DNA of 7,489 bases from Oscillospiraceae bacterium (lineage in GTDB: Bacteria; Bacillota; Clostridia; Oscillospirales; UBA929): the NCBI GenBank assembly GCA_009777435.1, contig WRLW01000072.1, forward strand, positions 1-7,489. The letters are read 5' to 3'. A model generated the notes under the pieces. That model ran no database searches. It saw only the letters and a program-made list of their open reading frames with translations, and was not told the DNA's origin. The stretch's first letter is position 1. Each line of letters opens with the position of its first letter. Below, piece after piece: positions 1 to 6,886 of the stretch. Made by a program: the position numbers and the translations under genes.

Positions 1-507
1 ATAATGGCCGAGCAGGCCGAGAACTATGTGACCGTGACCATTGTGGGCACCAAGGAAAACAACCATTCCGTGTTCATAGAGCGCGTACAGGTCAGCCATA
101 CGCCGGCGGAAGCGATCGAGCAGGTCAATCCCGAGCTGCCGCCGGGCAAATCGATGGTCGTACAGGACGCGTATGACGGCTGGACGGTGGAAACATACCG
201 CGTCGTGTTAGACGGCGAGGGCAATGAGATAAGCAGGATAAGAGAGGCCGTCAGCCGTTACAGGAAGGTGGATAAAATCACCGAGGTCGGCCCGCCCGAA
301 CCTCCGCCCACCCCTGAACCGCCGCCTCCCGACCCTGAACCGCCGCCCGAACCCCCGGATTCGGAGCCTCCCTCCGACGGGCCTGTAGAGGATACCCCAG
401 GGCCGCCCGACGCCGAGCCCATGCCTCAGCCCGGCCCGATGCCCGCCGACCCGGACGGCGACGGCGGCGACGGCGAGCCTATCGCCCCGCCGATCGGCGA
501 ACTGTAG
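1..507 (+). CDS. 3' part of a G5-domain (probably VanW/G5-type) envelope protein with proline-rich tail
   Basis: This is the end of a gene that enters from the left edge. The frame is open from base 1, and the ATG at position 4 has no visible ribosome binding site, so it is probably internal. Numbering from that Met, residues 8-95 contain a short beta-rich stretch (YVTVTIVGTK) followed by a G5-like domain: LPPGK at 45-49, VVQDAYDGWTVETYRV at 52-67, then GEGNEISR and a closing ITEVG at 92-96. This pattern is common at the C-terminus of clostridial VanW-family proteins, but the VanW domain itself would lie outside the window. Residues 97-145 are rich in Pro, Glu and Asp, followed by an acidic Gly/Asp stretch at 149-158 and an end without an LPxTG sorting signal or membrane segment. 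The family is usually extracytoplasmic; wall or peptidoglycan contact is an inference. It faces the dnaE operon and stops 13 nt before a shared hairpin. Confidence 0.6.
   Translation: MMAEQAENYVTVTIVGTKENNHSVFIERVQVSHTPAEAIEQVNPELPPGKSMVVQDAYDGWTVETYRVVLDGEGNEISRIREAVSRYRKVDKITEVGPPEPPPTPEPPPPDPEPPPEPPDSEPPSDGPVEDTPGPPDAEPMPQPGPMPADPDGDGGDGEPIAPPIGEL
292..477 (+). repeat. Low-complexity Pro/Glu/Asp-rich coding repeat followed by a Gly/Asp block
   Basis: The tail of the G5-domain gene is a run of imperfect units encoding PEPPP, PDPEPP and SEPP, built from recurring CCGCC and CCTGAAC-like blocks at about 292-381, then looser Pro-rich sequence, then DPDGDGGDGE at 448-477. Such tails act as extended spacers in many surface proteins. 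The unit copies are degenerate rather than identical, so this is low-complexity sequence and not a clean tandem array. Copy number may vary between strains, which is an inference. Confidence 0.55.
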
Positions 508-520
508 TCGTTAAGCTTAA

Positions 521-556
521 CACAGCCCGGCCTATCATCTGATAGGCCGGGCTGTG
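521..556. terminator. Bidirectional intrinsic terminator between convergent units
   Basis: The left arm CACAGCCCGGCCTATCA (521-537) and the right arm (540-556) are perfect reverse complements, a 17-bp GC-rich stem with only TC between the arms. In practice the innermost pairs would open to form the loop. On the plus strand the stem is followed by CTCTTTACTT, a weak T-rich stretch. On the minus strand it is followed by TTAAGCTTAA, also only moderately T-rich. It lies 13 nt after the G5-domain gene stop and 26 nt after the dnaE stop, so it can end both transcripts. The stem is certain; strength in each direction is inferred. Confidence 0.8.
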
Positions 557-582
557 CTCTTTACTTCGCAAGGCGGCGGCCG

Positions 583-3500
583 CTATGTGTCTGTTATCAC
601 GTTTTCGCCGCCGAGCAGCATCCGCAGGCGTTCGAGCAGTATTTCCGCCGGGTCGCACGAGCCGCCGCGCCGCTTGCCCGACTCCTCGTCGGACACCACC
701 ACGGGCGTCCGGCCCGGGAAAAAGCTGACCATCGCCTCAACGCGTCTCAGCAGCCGGGGGTCGCCGGCGGGTATGCGCAGACGCAGGCGCCGCACAGGCT
801 CCAAAACGGCGGCCGCTCCGTCAGCCCCGGAGCCGCCTATATCCCTGTAGTAGTCGAGGGGGCGCAGCTCATCGACCACTATCTGCGGCTCCTTGTCCTC
901 GCGCGTGCTGTATTTGCCCCTGACGCAAATCGCCGCGCCCTTGGTCAGATAGCTGCCGTCGCGCTTCATTACCGATGAGAATACCAGCAGCTCCAAGGCC
1001 GCCGTCGCGTCCTCTATCGTGACGTGCGACATGATGGAATTACTGCGTGTGACGCGGTTTGATACATGCGTCACTAACCCGGCCACGGTAACATGCTGGT
1101 TGTCCTTGAACTCGCCCGTATTCTCCTCCGAATCGCGCAGCAGGCGCGCCAGCGGCACGGCGCGGCACGCGCGCAGCTCCACGGCGTACTGCTCCATAGG
1201 GTGCCCGGAAAAGTACATGCCGCAGGTTTCCTTTTCAAGCGCGAGCAGCTCCATAGGCGCGAATTCCGGCACGTCGGACAGCGGCACGGCCCGCGAGGCC
1301 GTCCGCTCGGTGTCGAACATCCCAACCTGGCCCTCGAGGTTGCGCTTGCGCGTTTGCGCGGCGGCGTCCAGCTCGGCCTCATACGCGTCCAGAAGCTGGC
1401 TCCGGCGTCCAAACACGTCCATAGCGCCGCATTTGATTAGGCTTTCGAGCGAGCGGCGGTTCAGATCGCGTTCCGCCATGCGCGCGCAGAAATCATGCAG
1501 GCTGACAAACGGGCCGCCGCGGCCGCGCTCCTCCATCAGCGCGCGTATAAGGCCGTGCCCTATATTCTTGATGGCGGCAAGCCCAAAGCGTATGCCGTCC
1601 GGGCCGCTTGAGAACACGTCGCCCGATTTGTTCACGTCGGGGGGCAGAACCTGTAAGCCCATATCGCGCGCCGACGCGATGTATTCGCTCACCTTGCCCG
1701 TCCAATCCAGCACCGAGGTCAGCAGCGCGGCCATGTAGTGGGCGGGGTGGTGGCGCTTGAGATACGCCGTCTGATAGGCGATGACCGCGTAGCACACGGC
1801 GTGCGCTTTATTGAAGGCGTAATTCGCGAAATCCATTATCTCGTCAAATATGGACTGGGCCGAGAACTCATCAACGCCGTTTTTGAGAGCGCCGGAAACA
1901 AACGCCTCGCGCTCGCGCGCAAGCTCCTTCATTTTCTTCTTGGACATGGCGCGGCGCACCATATCGGCGTGTCCGAGCGAAAAGCCGCCCATCCCGCGCA
2001 TTATTTCAAGCACCTGTTCCTGATACACTATGCAGCCATATGTTACCTCAAGCGTTTTCATCAGCATGGGGTGCTTATACCGCACCTTGTCTCTGTTGTG
2101 CTTGCTCTCGATGAAGCGCGGTATGGAATCCATCGGCCCCGGCCTGTACAGCGACACGACGGCGGATATATCCTCGATCGACTGCGGCTTAAGGCCGAGG
2201 CACACGCCGGTCATGCCCGCGCTCTCAAGCTGGAACACGCCCGACGTCTTGCCCGCGCCGAGCATCTCAAAGGTGGCCGCGTCGTCCTCGGGTATATCCT
2301 CAAGCCTGAAGCCCTCAAGCCCCAGCTCCTTTTGGGCGGCGTCAACCCTCGACGCGGCGTCGTACAGGACGGTGAGGTTGCGCAGGCCGAGGAAGTCCAT
2401 TTTCAGCAGGCCAAGCTCCTCAAGCGTCGTCATCGGGAACTGGGTCACTATGGATTCGTCGTTGAGCGCCAGCGGTACATAGTCGCCGACCGGCTCGGCC
2501 GTCACCAAAACGCCCGCCGCGTGCGTGGAGGCGTGGCGCGGCATACCCTCCACCTTGCGCGCCATATCGACCACTCGCTTTACGCGCTGGTCGGCGTCGT
2601 ACAGCTCCTTGAGCTTCGGGGACGCCGTTAGAGCCTTGCCGAGCGTCATGTGGAGGTCATAGGGTATCAGCTTGGCAATCACGTCGGCTTCCGCGTAGGG
2701 GTAGTTGAGGGCGCGCGCCACGTCACGCACGGCGGCGCGCGCCGCCATCGTACCGAAGGTCACGATCTGCGCCACATGGCCGGCGCCGTATTTGCCGACC
2801 ACATAGTCTATGACCTCCTGACGCCGCCGCACGCAGAAGTCTATGTCTATGTCGGGCATACTGACGCGCTCCGGGTTCAGGAACCTCTCAAAATACAGCG
2901 CGTAACGCATAGGGTCAACATCGGTGATGCGCAGGCAGTACGACGCCATGCTGCCCGCCGCCGAGCCGCGCCCCGGCCCGACGGGTATCCCGTTGTCATG
3001 CGCGAAGGTTATAAAGTCGTTTACTATCAGGAAATAGTCCGCAAAGCCCATGCGCGCGATCATATCCAGCTCATAGTCCAGCCGCTCACGGTAGCCCGGC
3101 GGGTCGTCGGGATAACGTTTCGCGTAGCCCTCAAGGCACAGGCGCCTGAGATACCCCGAAGCGCCGCCCTCTCCGTCCGCGGCGTCTCCGGGCAGCTTAA
3201 AGCGCGGCAGGCGCTGAACTCCGAACTCAAAGGTCATATTACAGCGCTCCGCGATCCTGAGCGTGTTGGCTATGGCTTCCGGGGCGTCGCGGAACAGCTC
3301 CGCCATCTGGCCGCCGGACTTGACGTAGAACTCGCCGCCTTTGAAGCTCATGCGGCCGGCGTCGTCCACCGTCTTGCCGGTTTGTATGCACATCAGCACA
3401 TCCTGCATCTCGGCGTCGTCCGCCGACAGGTAGTGCGCGTCGTTGGTGGCCACCAGCCCAAGCCCTGTTTCGGCCGACAGCCGCATAAGGCCGGCGTTTA

Positions 3501-4056
3501 CCTCGCGCTGCTCGATCAGGCCGTGGTCTTGCAGCTCCAGATAAAAGTTATGAGCGCCGAACACGCCCGCGTAAAAATCCGCGGCCTCGCGCGCCTTCTC
3601 GAAGTCGCGCGCGAGGATGGCGCGCTGCACCTCGCCCGAAACGCACGCCGACAGGGCTATCAGGCCCTCCGAATAGCGCGCCAGCAGCTCCCTGTCAACG
3701 CGCGGCCTGACATAAAAGCCCTCTATAAACGACGCCGAGACCATCTTTATAAGGTTATGGTAGCCCGTCTCGTTTTCGCACAGCAGCACGAGGTGGTATC
3801 TTTCGGAATCGAACTCATGCGTCTTGTCACTCCGCCCGCGCGGCGCGACATATACCTCGCAGCCGATTATGGGCTTGACGCCCGCCTTGACCGCGGCCTT
3901 GTAAAAATCTATGACGCCGTACATGACCCCGTGGTCGGTGATGGCCACGGCCGTCTGCCCAAGCTCCTTCACACGCTCAAATAGCCCGCCGATGCGGCAC
4001 GCGCCGTCGAGCAGGCTGTATTCGGTATGAAGGTGCAGGTGGACAAAATCAGTCAT
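583..4056 (-). CDS. dnaE: DNA polymerase III alpha subunit (DnaE type)
   Basis: This is a full-length C-family replicative polymerase of 1157 aa, a normal size for the family. The N-terminal PHP domain (about 1-280) opens with HLHLHTEYSLLDGA at 6-19 and keeps DHG at 41-43, GCE at 65-67, YH at 87-88 and NDAHY at 205-209. The palm carries GPGRGSAAGS at 360-369 and PDIDIDF at 401-407, where D404 and D406 are the expected catalytic aspartates; the third is D554 in KMDFLGLR. The finger and helix-hairpin-helix region includes LNRRSLESLIKCGAMD at 865-880. QVGMF at 910-914 matches the internal beta-clamp-binding motif. An OB fold spans about 988-1067, and a C-terminal domain ends at TDT. In Firmicutes that also carry PolC, DnaE extends RNA primers before handing over; whether PolC exists here is unknown. 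The ATG overlaps the whiA stop by 8 nt (ATGACTGA) and has a GGAG 10 nt upstream. It is the last gene of the operon. Confidence 0.97.
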   Translation of the reverse strand: MTDFVHLHLHTEYSLLDGACRIGGLFERVKELGQTAVAITDHGVMYGVIDFYKAAVKAGVKPIIGCEVYVAPRGRSDKTHEFDSERYHLVLLCENETGYHNLIKMVSASFIEGFYVRPRVDRELLARYSEGLIALSACVSGEVQRAILARDFEKAREAADFYAGVFGAHNFYLELQDHGLIEQREVNAGLMRLSAETGLGLVATNDAHYLSADDAEMQDVLMCIQTGKTVDDAGRMSFKGGEFYVKSGGQMAELFRDAPEAIANTLRIAERCNMTFEFGVQRLPRFKLPGDAADGEGGASGYLRRLCLEGYAKRYPDDPPGYRERLDYELDMIARMGFADYFLIVNDFITFAHDNGIPVGPGRGSAAGSMASYCLRITDVDPMRYALYFERFLNPERVSMPDIDIDFCVRRRQEVIDYVVGKYGAGHVAQIVTFGTMAARAAVRDVARALNYPYAEADVIAKLIPYDLHMTLGKALTASPKLKELYDADQRVKRVVDMARKVEGMPRHASTHAAGVLVTAEPVGDYVPLALNDESIVTQFPMTTLEELGLLKMDFLGLRNLTVLYDAASRVDAAQKELGLEGFRLEDIPEDDAATFEMLGAGKTSGVFQLESAGMTGVCLGLKPQSIEDISAVVSLYRPGPMDSIPRFIESKHNRDKVRYKHPMLMKTLEVTYGCIVYQEQVLEIMRGMGGFSLGHADMVRRAMSKKKMKELAREREAFVSGALKNGVDEFSAQSIFDEIMDFANYAFNKAHAVCYAVIAYQTAYLKRHHPAHYMAALLTSVLDWTGKVSEYIASARDMGLQVLPPDVNKSGDVFSSGPDGIRFGLAAIKNIGHGLIRALMEERGRGGPFVSLHDFCARMAERDLNRRSLESLIKCGAMDVFGRRSQLLDAYEAELDAAAQTRKRNLEGQVGMFDTERTASRAVPLSDVPEFAPMELLALEKETCGMYFSGHPMEQYAVELRACRAVPLARLLRDSEENTGEFKDNQHVTVAGLVTHVSNRVTRSNSIMSHVTIEDATAALELLVFSSVMKRDGSYLTKGAAICVRGKYSTREDKEPQIVVDELRPLDYYRDIGGSGADGAAAVLEPVRRLRLRIPAGDPRLLRRVEAMVSFFPGRTPVVVSDEESGKRRGGSCDPAEILLERLRMLLGGENVITDT

Positions 4057-4924
4057 TTGCCGCTATCTCCATAAGCTTGCGCAACCTGTGGTTAAGCCCC
4101 GATTTCGTAAGCCCAAGCCGCCCCGCCAGCTCGGACAGCGTATCCTCCGGGAAGTCTATGCGCGCGGACGCGGCGCTCCTGAGAGCGCCGGGCAGCTCGT
4201 CCCACACAGGCAGGCCGCGCAGCCGCTCAAAGGCCGCGCGCTGCGCCGTGGACGCGCCGACGGCTCTGGCGAGGTTGGCCGTCTCGCAGTTGACAATGCG
4301 GTTTACCTTGTTGCGCACGTCCTTTTCGACCTTTGCCTCCATCAGCGCCATGGCCGATAACTGCGCGCCGCACAAGGTAAGAAAGTCCTCAATGTTTTCC
4401 GAAGCCTTGTAATACAGCACCCTGTGGCCGGCGCGCACGGCCGCCTTGGCGGGCAGTCCCAGCTCCGAAAGCAGGGCGGACAGCTCGCGCGACAGCGCGG
4501 CGTATGGCGTTACTATCTCAAGATGGTATTCCCGCGAGGCGGCAAACCCGCCGGTCAAAAACGCGCCGCGCGCGAACGATACCATACAGCAGTCGTCCTC
4601 AAGCACCGCGCGGTTCAGATGCACGGCCACAGCCGGCTTCTCACCGTATCCGTAATCATCGAGAACCGCGCGCACGGCACTTGGCTCGGTGATGTACAGC
4701 GCGCGCTTACCGTCGCTCTCAAAGCCTATCCCGAAAACCTGCCTCATCAAAAGCCGCAGGCGTTCGGCCAGACTGCCGTTAGAGGTCAGTACGCGCAGCT
4801 CGCGCGGGCCGAACGTGCGGCCGAGCAGCAGGCACCCGTAAAGCTCCGACCGCGCGCAGCACGGCCGCCGTATAGGCTCGCGGCACATCTCGTCTTTGCA
4901 TCTCGCCGAAAAGGTTTGGCTCAC
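4049..4924 (-). CDS. whiA: WhiA sporulation/division regulator, DNA-binding
   Basis: WhiA family protein of 291 aa, somewhat shorter than the roughly 310-330 aa usual in Firmicutes. The N-terminal part is a degenerate LAGLIDADG homing-endonuclease fold: FSARCKDEMCR at 5-15 and CCARSEL at 22-28 match the family opening, and CCMVSFARGAFLTGG at 112-126 followed by YHLEIVT at 133-139 marks the second half. VEKDVRNKVNRIVNCETANL at 199-218 is the most diagnostic block. The C-terminal helix-turn-helix is LSELAGRLGLTKSGLNHRLRKL at 263-284. WhiA controls sporulation septation in Streptomyces; in Bacillus it affects cell division and chromosome segregation. The start is GTG, and GTGA also holds the yvcK stop, a 4-nt overlap. 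Only a weak AGG lies 8 nt upstream, so translation probably depends on coupling. The next Met (residue 13) would remove conserved sequence. The loop after GGFAAS is shorter than in Bacillus. Confidence 0.95.
   Translation of the reverse strand: MSQTFSARCKDEMCREPIRRPCCARSELYGCLLLGRTFGPRELRVLTSNGSLAERLRLLMRQVFGIGFESDGKRALYITEPSAVRAVLDDYGYGEKPAVAVHLNRAVLEDDCCMVSFARGAFLTGGFAASREYHLEIVTPYAALSRELSALLSELGLPAKAAVRAGHRVLYYKASENIEDFLTLCGAQLSAMALMEAKVEKDVRNKVNRIVNCETANLARAVGASTAQRAAFERLRGLPVWDELPGALRSAASARIDFPEDTLSELAGRLGLTKSGLNHRLRKLMEIAAND
4067..4070 (-). promoter_or_regulatory. Ribosome binding site of dnaE inside whiA
   Basis: On the minus strand GGAG is followed 10 nt later by the dnaE ATG at 4056-4054. 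The site lies within the last codons of whiA (MEIAAND). It supports the ATG that begins the HLHLH motif region and fits coupled translation of whiA and dnaE. Confidence 0.6.
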
Positions 4925-6006
4925 AGCTGCGACCTGAGCCAGCTCAGCATCATTTTATCAAGCTGCGCAAGCTCGCCGGAGCGCGGGGCTTTTTCGGCAA
5001 ACAGCGCGAACAGCTCATAGGCTAAGCGTTTGGGATTGTGGCGCGCGTAGTTGGCCTGCTTGCCGAGCAGCGGGCGCACGACCAGCTCCACGCCGTCGTC
5101 CTTCAGCGCGTCGTAGTCAACCTCTATGGGCCAGGCGTTTTCCACCTCGTACCGTTCGAGGATGGCCTCGGGCACCGGCGAGCTGTTGATCAGGCAATAC
5201 TGCACCAAATTCGGGTGCGAGTGCGCCGCAAGCTCCTTAACATGGTCGTGGACGGTGTAGCCCTCGCTCTCGCCCTCCTGCGTCATAACGTTGCAAACAT
5301 ATACTTTAAGCGCCTTTGAGTCCAATATGGCGCCGGCCACGCCGTCAACCAGCAAATTCGGTATGACGCTGGTATACAGGCTGCCCGGCCCAACCACTAT
5401 CATATCGGCCCCGGTGATGGCCTCAAGCGCGGCGGGCAGTGCCGGCGGGTTCTGCGGCACCATCCTGACGCACCTTATACGGCATCCCTGCTGTTTTTTG
5501 AAATTGAATATCTTTGATTCGCCCAGCACCTTCGCGCCGTTCTCAAACTCGGCCTCCAGATAAACGTCAGAAGCGGTCACGGGCATAACGCGCCCCGTGA
5601 CGGCCAAAACCTCGTGCATACGCGCAACGGCGTCCTCAAACGACGGGCTTATGCCGTTCAGCGCGGCCAGCAGGAGGTTGCCGAAGCTGTGCCCGCCGAG
5701 CGCGCCGCCGTCAAACCGGTAGTTCATAAGCTGTTCCATAAACGGCTCGGTATTGGCCAGCGCCATTATGCAGTTGCGTATATCCCCCGGCGGCGGCATA
5801 CTGCGGTCATGGCGCAGATAGCCCGAGCTGCCGCCGTCGTCGCTGACCGCAACGATGGCCGTTATGTTGCTTGAAACGGCCTTGAGCCCGCGCAGCATGG
5901 TCGAAAGGCCCGTACCGCCGCCCAGCGCGACTATCTTCGGCCCCATCGCGTGGGCTTCCCTGATATAGCCGGGAATCGCGTCCGTATGGGAAACAGTGTC
6001 GGTCAT
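4921..6006 (-). CDS. yvcK: YvcK/GlmR, UDP-GlcNAc-binding regulator of carbon flow to the cell wall
   Basis: A CofD-like fold protein of 361 aa from the chosen start. Diagnostic blocks in order are KIVALGGGTGLS at 24-35, SDDGGSSG at 55-62, PPPGDIRNC at 71-79, GGHSFGNLLLAAL at 104-116, GPGSLYTSVIPNLLV at 206-220, CNVMTQEGESEGY at 238-250 and ARHNPKRLAYEL at 321-332. In Bacillus this protein (GlmR) binds UDP-GlcNAc, is needed for growth on gluconeogenic carbon, and influences GlmS and wall synthesis. It is cytoplasmic. The start ATG at 6006 has AGGGGG 7 nt upstream and leaves a 19-nt gap after rapZ. This gives about 20 residues before the first conserved strand, a little longer than usual; a second Met at residue 21 (5946) begins where many homologs begin but has a poorer Shine-Dalgarno sequence. 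The stop overlaps whiA by 4 nt. Confidence 0.95.
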   Translation of the reverse strand: MTDTVSHTDAIPGYIREAHAMGPKIVALGGGTGLSTMLRGLKAVSSNITAIVAVSDDGGSSGYLRHDRSMPPPGDIRNCIMALANTEPFMEQLMNYRFDGGALGGHSFGNLLLAALNGISPSFEDAVARMHEVLAVTGRVMPVTASDVYLEAEFENGAKVLGESKIFNFKKQQGCRIRCVRMVPQNPPALPAALEAITGADMIVVGPGSLYTSVIPNLLVDGVAGAILDSKALKVYVCNVMTQEGESEGYTVHDHVKELAAHSHPNLVQYCLINSSPVPEAILERYEVENAWPIEVDYDALKDDGVELVVRPLLGKQANYARHNPKRLAYELFALFAEKAPRSGELAQLDKMMLSWLRSQL

Positions 6007-6013
6007 AATAAAT

Positions 6014-6019
6014 CCCCCT
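6014..6019 (-). promoter_or_regulatory. Ribosome binding site deciding the yvcK start
   Basis: Minus-strand AGGGGG lies 7 nt before the ATG at 6006-6004, in the only real intergenic gap inside the operon (6007-6025). It favours this ATG over the downstream Met at 5946 and over an upstream ATG at 6072 that would lie deep inside rapZ. Confidence 0.65.
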
Positions 6020-6025
6020 ACTTGC

Positions 6026-6886
6026 TTATAAATCCTGAATATCCCTGTGCAGTACAGCCGGACAGACGCCATGAGCCGAGATATGCGCCGCCAGAGCCTC
6101 GGCCACGGCCACCGAGCGGTGCTTGCCGCCGGTACAGCCGACGGCGGCCACTAACTTTTGGCGGCTCTCGGCGCGGTACTGCGGGATAAGATAGTCCACC
6201 AGAGCGAAAAGGCGCTCTAAAAATTCACGCGCCTCCGGCCTGTTCAGAACATAATCGGAAACAGGCGCGTCGCGCCCGGTCAGCGCCTTAAGCTCACGCA
6301 CATAAAACGGGTTGGGCAGGAACCTCACGTCAAAAACCAAGTCGGCTTCCGGCGGAAGCCCGCGCATAAAGCCGAAGCTGCGCACCTCGACGCGCATCTC
6401 AGGCGCCGCGCCGCCCGGCCCGAATAAGGGCGACAGCTTCTCCGTCAGTTGATTGGCGGACAGCCCGGTGGCGTCGAGGGTCATCTCGGCGTGTTCGCGC
6501 ATGGGCGCGAGCAGGCGCCGCTCGGCCTCGATGGCGTCCTCAAGCGACGGGCAGCCGTCGTCGAGCGGGTGCCTCCTGCGGGTTTCTTTATATCTCCTTA
6601 TAATATATGCGGCGTCCGCCTCGAGATACAGGATGCGCGTTTTGACGCCCATAGCCTCGACGCGCCGCAGGCTCTCAAGCACGGGCTCATAGGCGCGGCA
6701 GCCTCGCGAGTCCACGGATAGCGCCATTTTTTCATAGCGCCCGCCGCGCGCCGCCGCGTATTCCGCCATTGCGCATATCATCTCAGGCGGCGGGTTATCA
6801 ACGCAGTAGTACCCCATATCGGACAGTATGGATTTGGCGCGGCCCTTCCCGGAGCCGGACAGGCCGGTCAGTATGACTAATTCCAA
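6026..6886 (-). CDS. rapZ: RapZ/YvcJ family nucleotide-binding protein
   Basis: A 286-aa protein of normal family length. The N-terminal P-loop domain starts MELVILTGLSGSGKG (Walker A region 8-15) and continues with DMGYYCVDNPPPEMI at 23-37. The Walker B-like strand is MALSVDSRG at 54-62. The C-terminal domain is strongly conserved: SFGFMRGLP at 170-178, ADLVFDVRFLPNPFYV at 181-196, the LTGRD block at 202-206, VSDYVL at 209-214 and GCTGGKHRSVAVAE at 250-263. In E. coli RapZ binds small RNA GlmZ and steers it to RNase E to control glmS; in Bacillus YvcJ hydrolyses GTP and is linked to competence. Which role applies here is unknown. The start is TTG at 6886, 10 nt inside murB, with GAGG 4 nt upstream and an in-frame TGA three codons upstream. 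Odd point: the Walker A lysine is followed by Gly15 rather than Ser or Thr. Confidence 0.95.
   Translation of the reverse strand: MELVILTGLSGSGKGRAKSILSDMGYYCVDNPPPEMICAMAEYAAARGGRYEKMALSVDSRGCRAYEPVLESLRRVEAMGVKTRILYLEADAAYIIRRYKETRRRHPLDDGCPSLEDAIEAERRLLAPMREHAEMTLDATGLSANQLTEKLSPLFGPGGAAPEMRVEVRSFGFMRGLPPEADLVFDVRFLPNPFYVRELKALTGRDAPVSDYVLNRPEAREFLERLFALVDYLIPQYRAESRQKLVAAVGCTGGKHRSVAVAEALAAHISAHGVCPAVLHRDIQDL

Noticed and set aside
448..477. DPDGDGGDGE as an EF-hand or dockerin calcium loop
   Set aside because: The flanking helices and the full 12-residue ligand pattern are absent; it is more likely a disordered acidic linker.
511..520. TTAAGCTTAA palindrome as an operator
   Set aside because: It lies downstream of both genes, next to the terminator stem, with no promoter nearby; a 10-bp palindrome can occur by chance.
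2650..3984. Long plus-strand open frame of 444 codons opposite dnaE, plus similar ones at 1738-2631 and 1019-1738
   Set aside because: They mirror the highly conserved dnaE on the other strand, have arginine/histidine/alanine-rich composition typical of antisense frames in GC-rich DNA, and show no known motif.
4424..5020. Plus-strand open frame of 198 codons across the whiA-yvcK junction
   Set aside because: It is antisense to two clearly conserved genes, and its translation shows no domain; a shadow of codon bias.
4921..6072. Longer yvcK starting at the ATG at 6072
   Set aside because: It would overlap rapZ by 47 nt and add residues not found in the family; the ATG at 6006 has a good AGGGGG at proper spacing.
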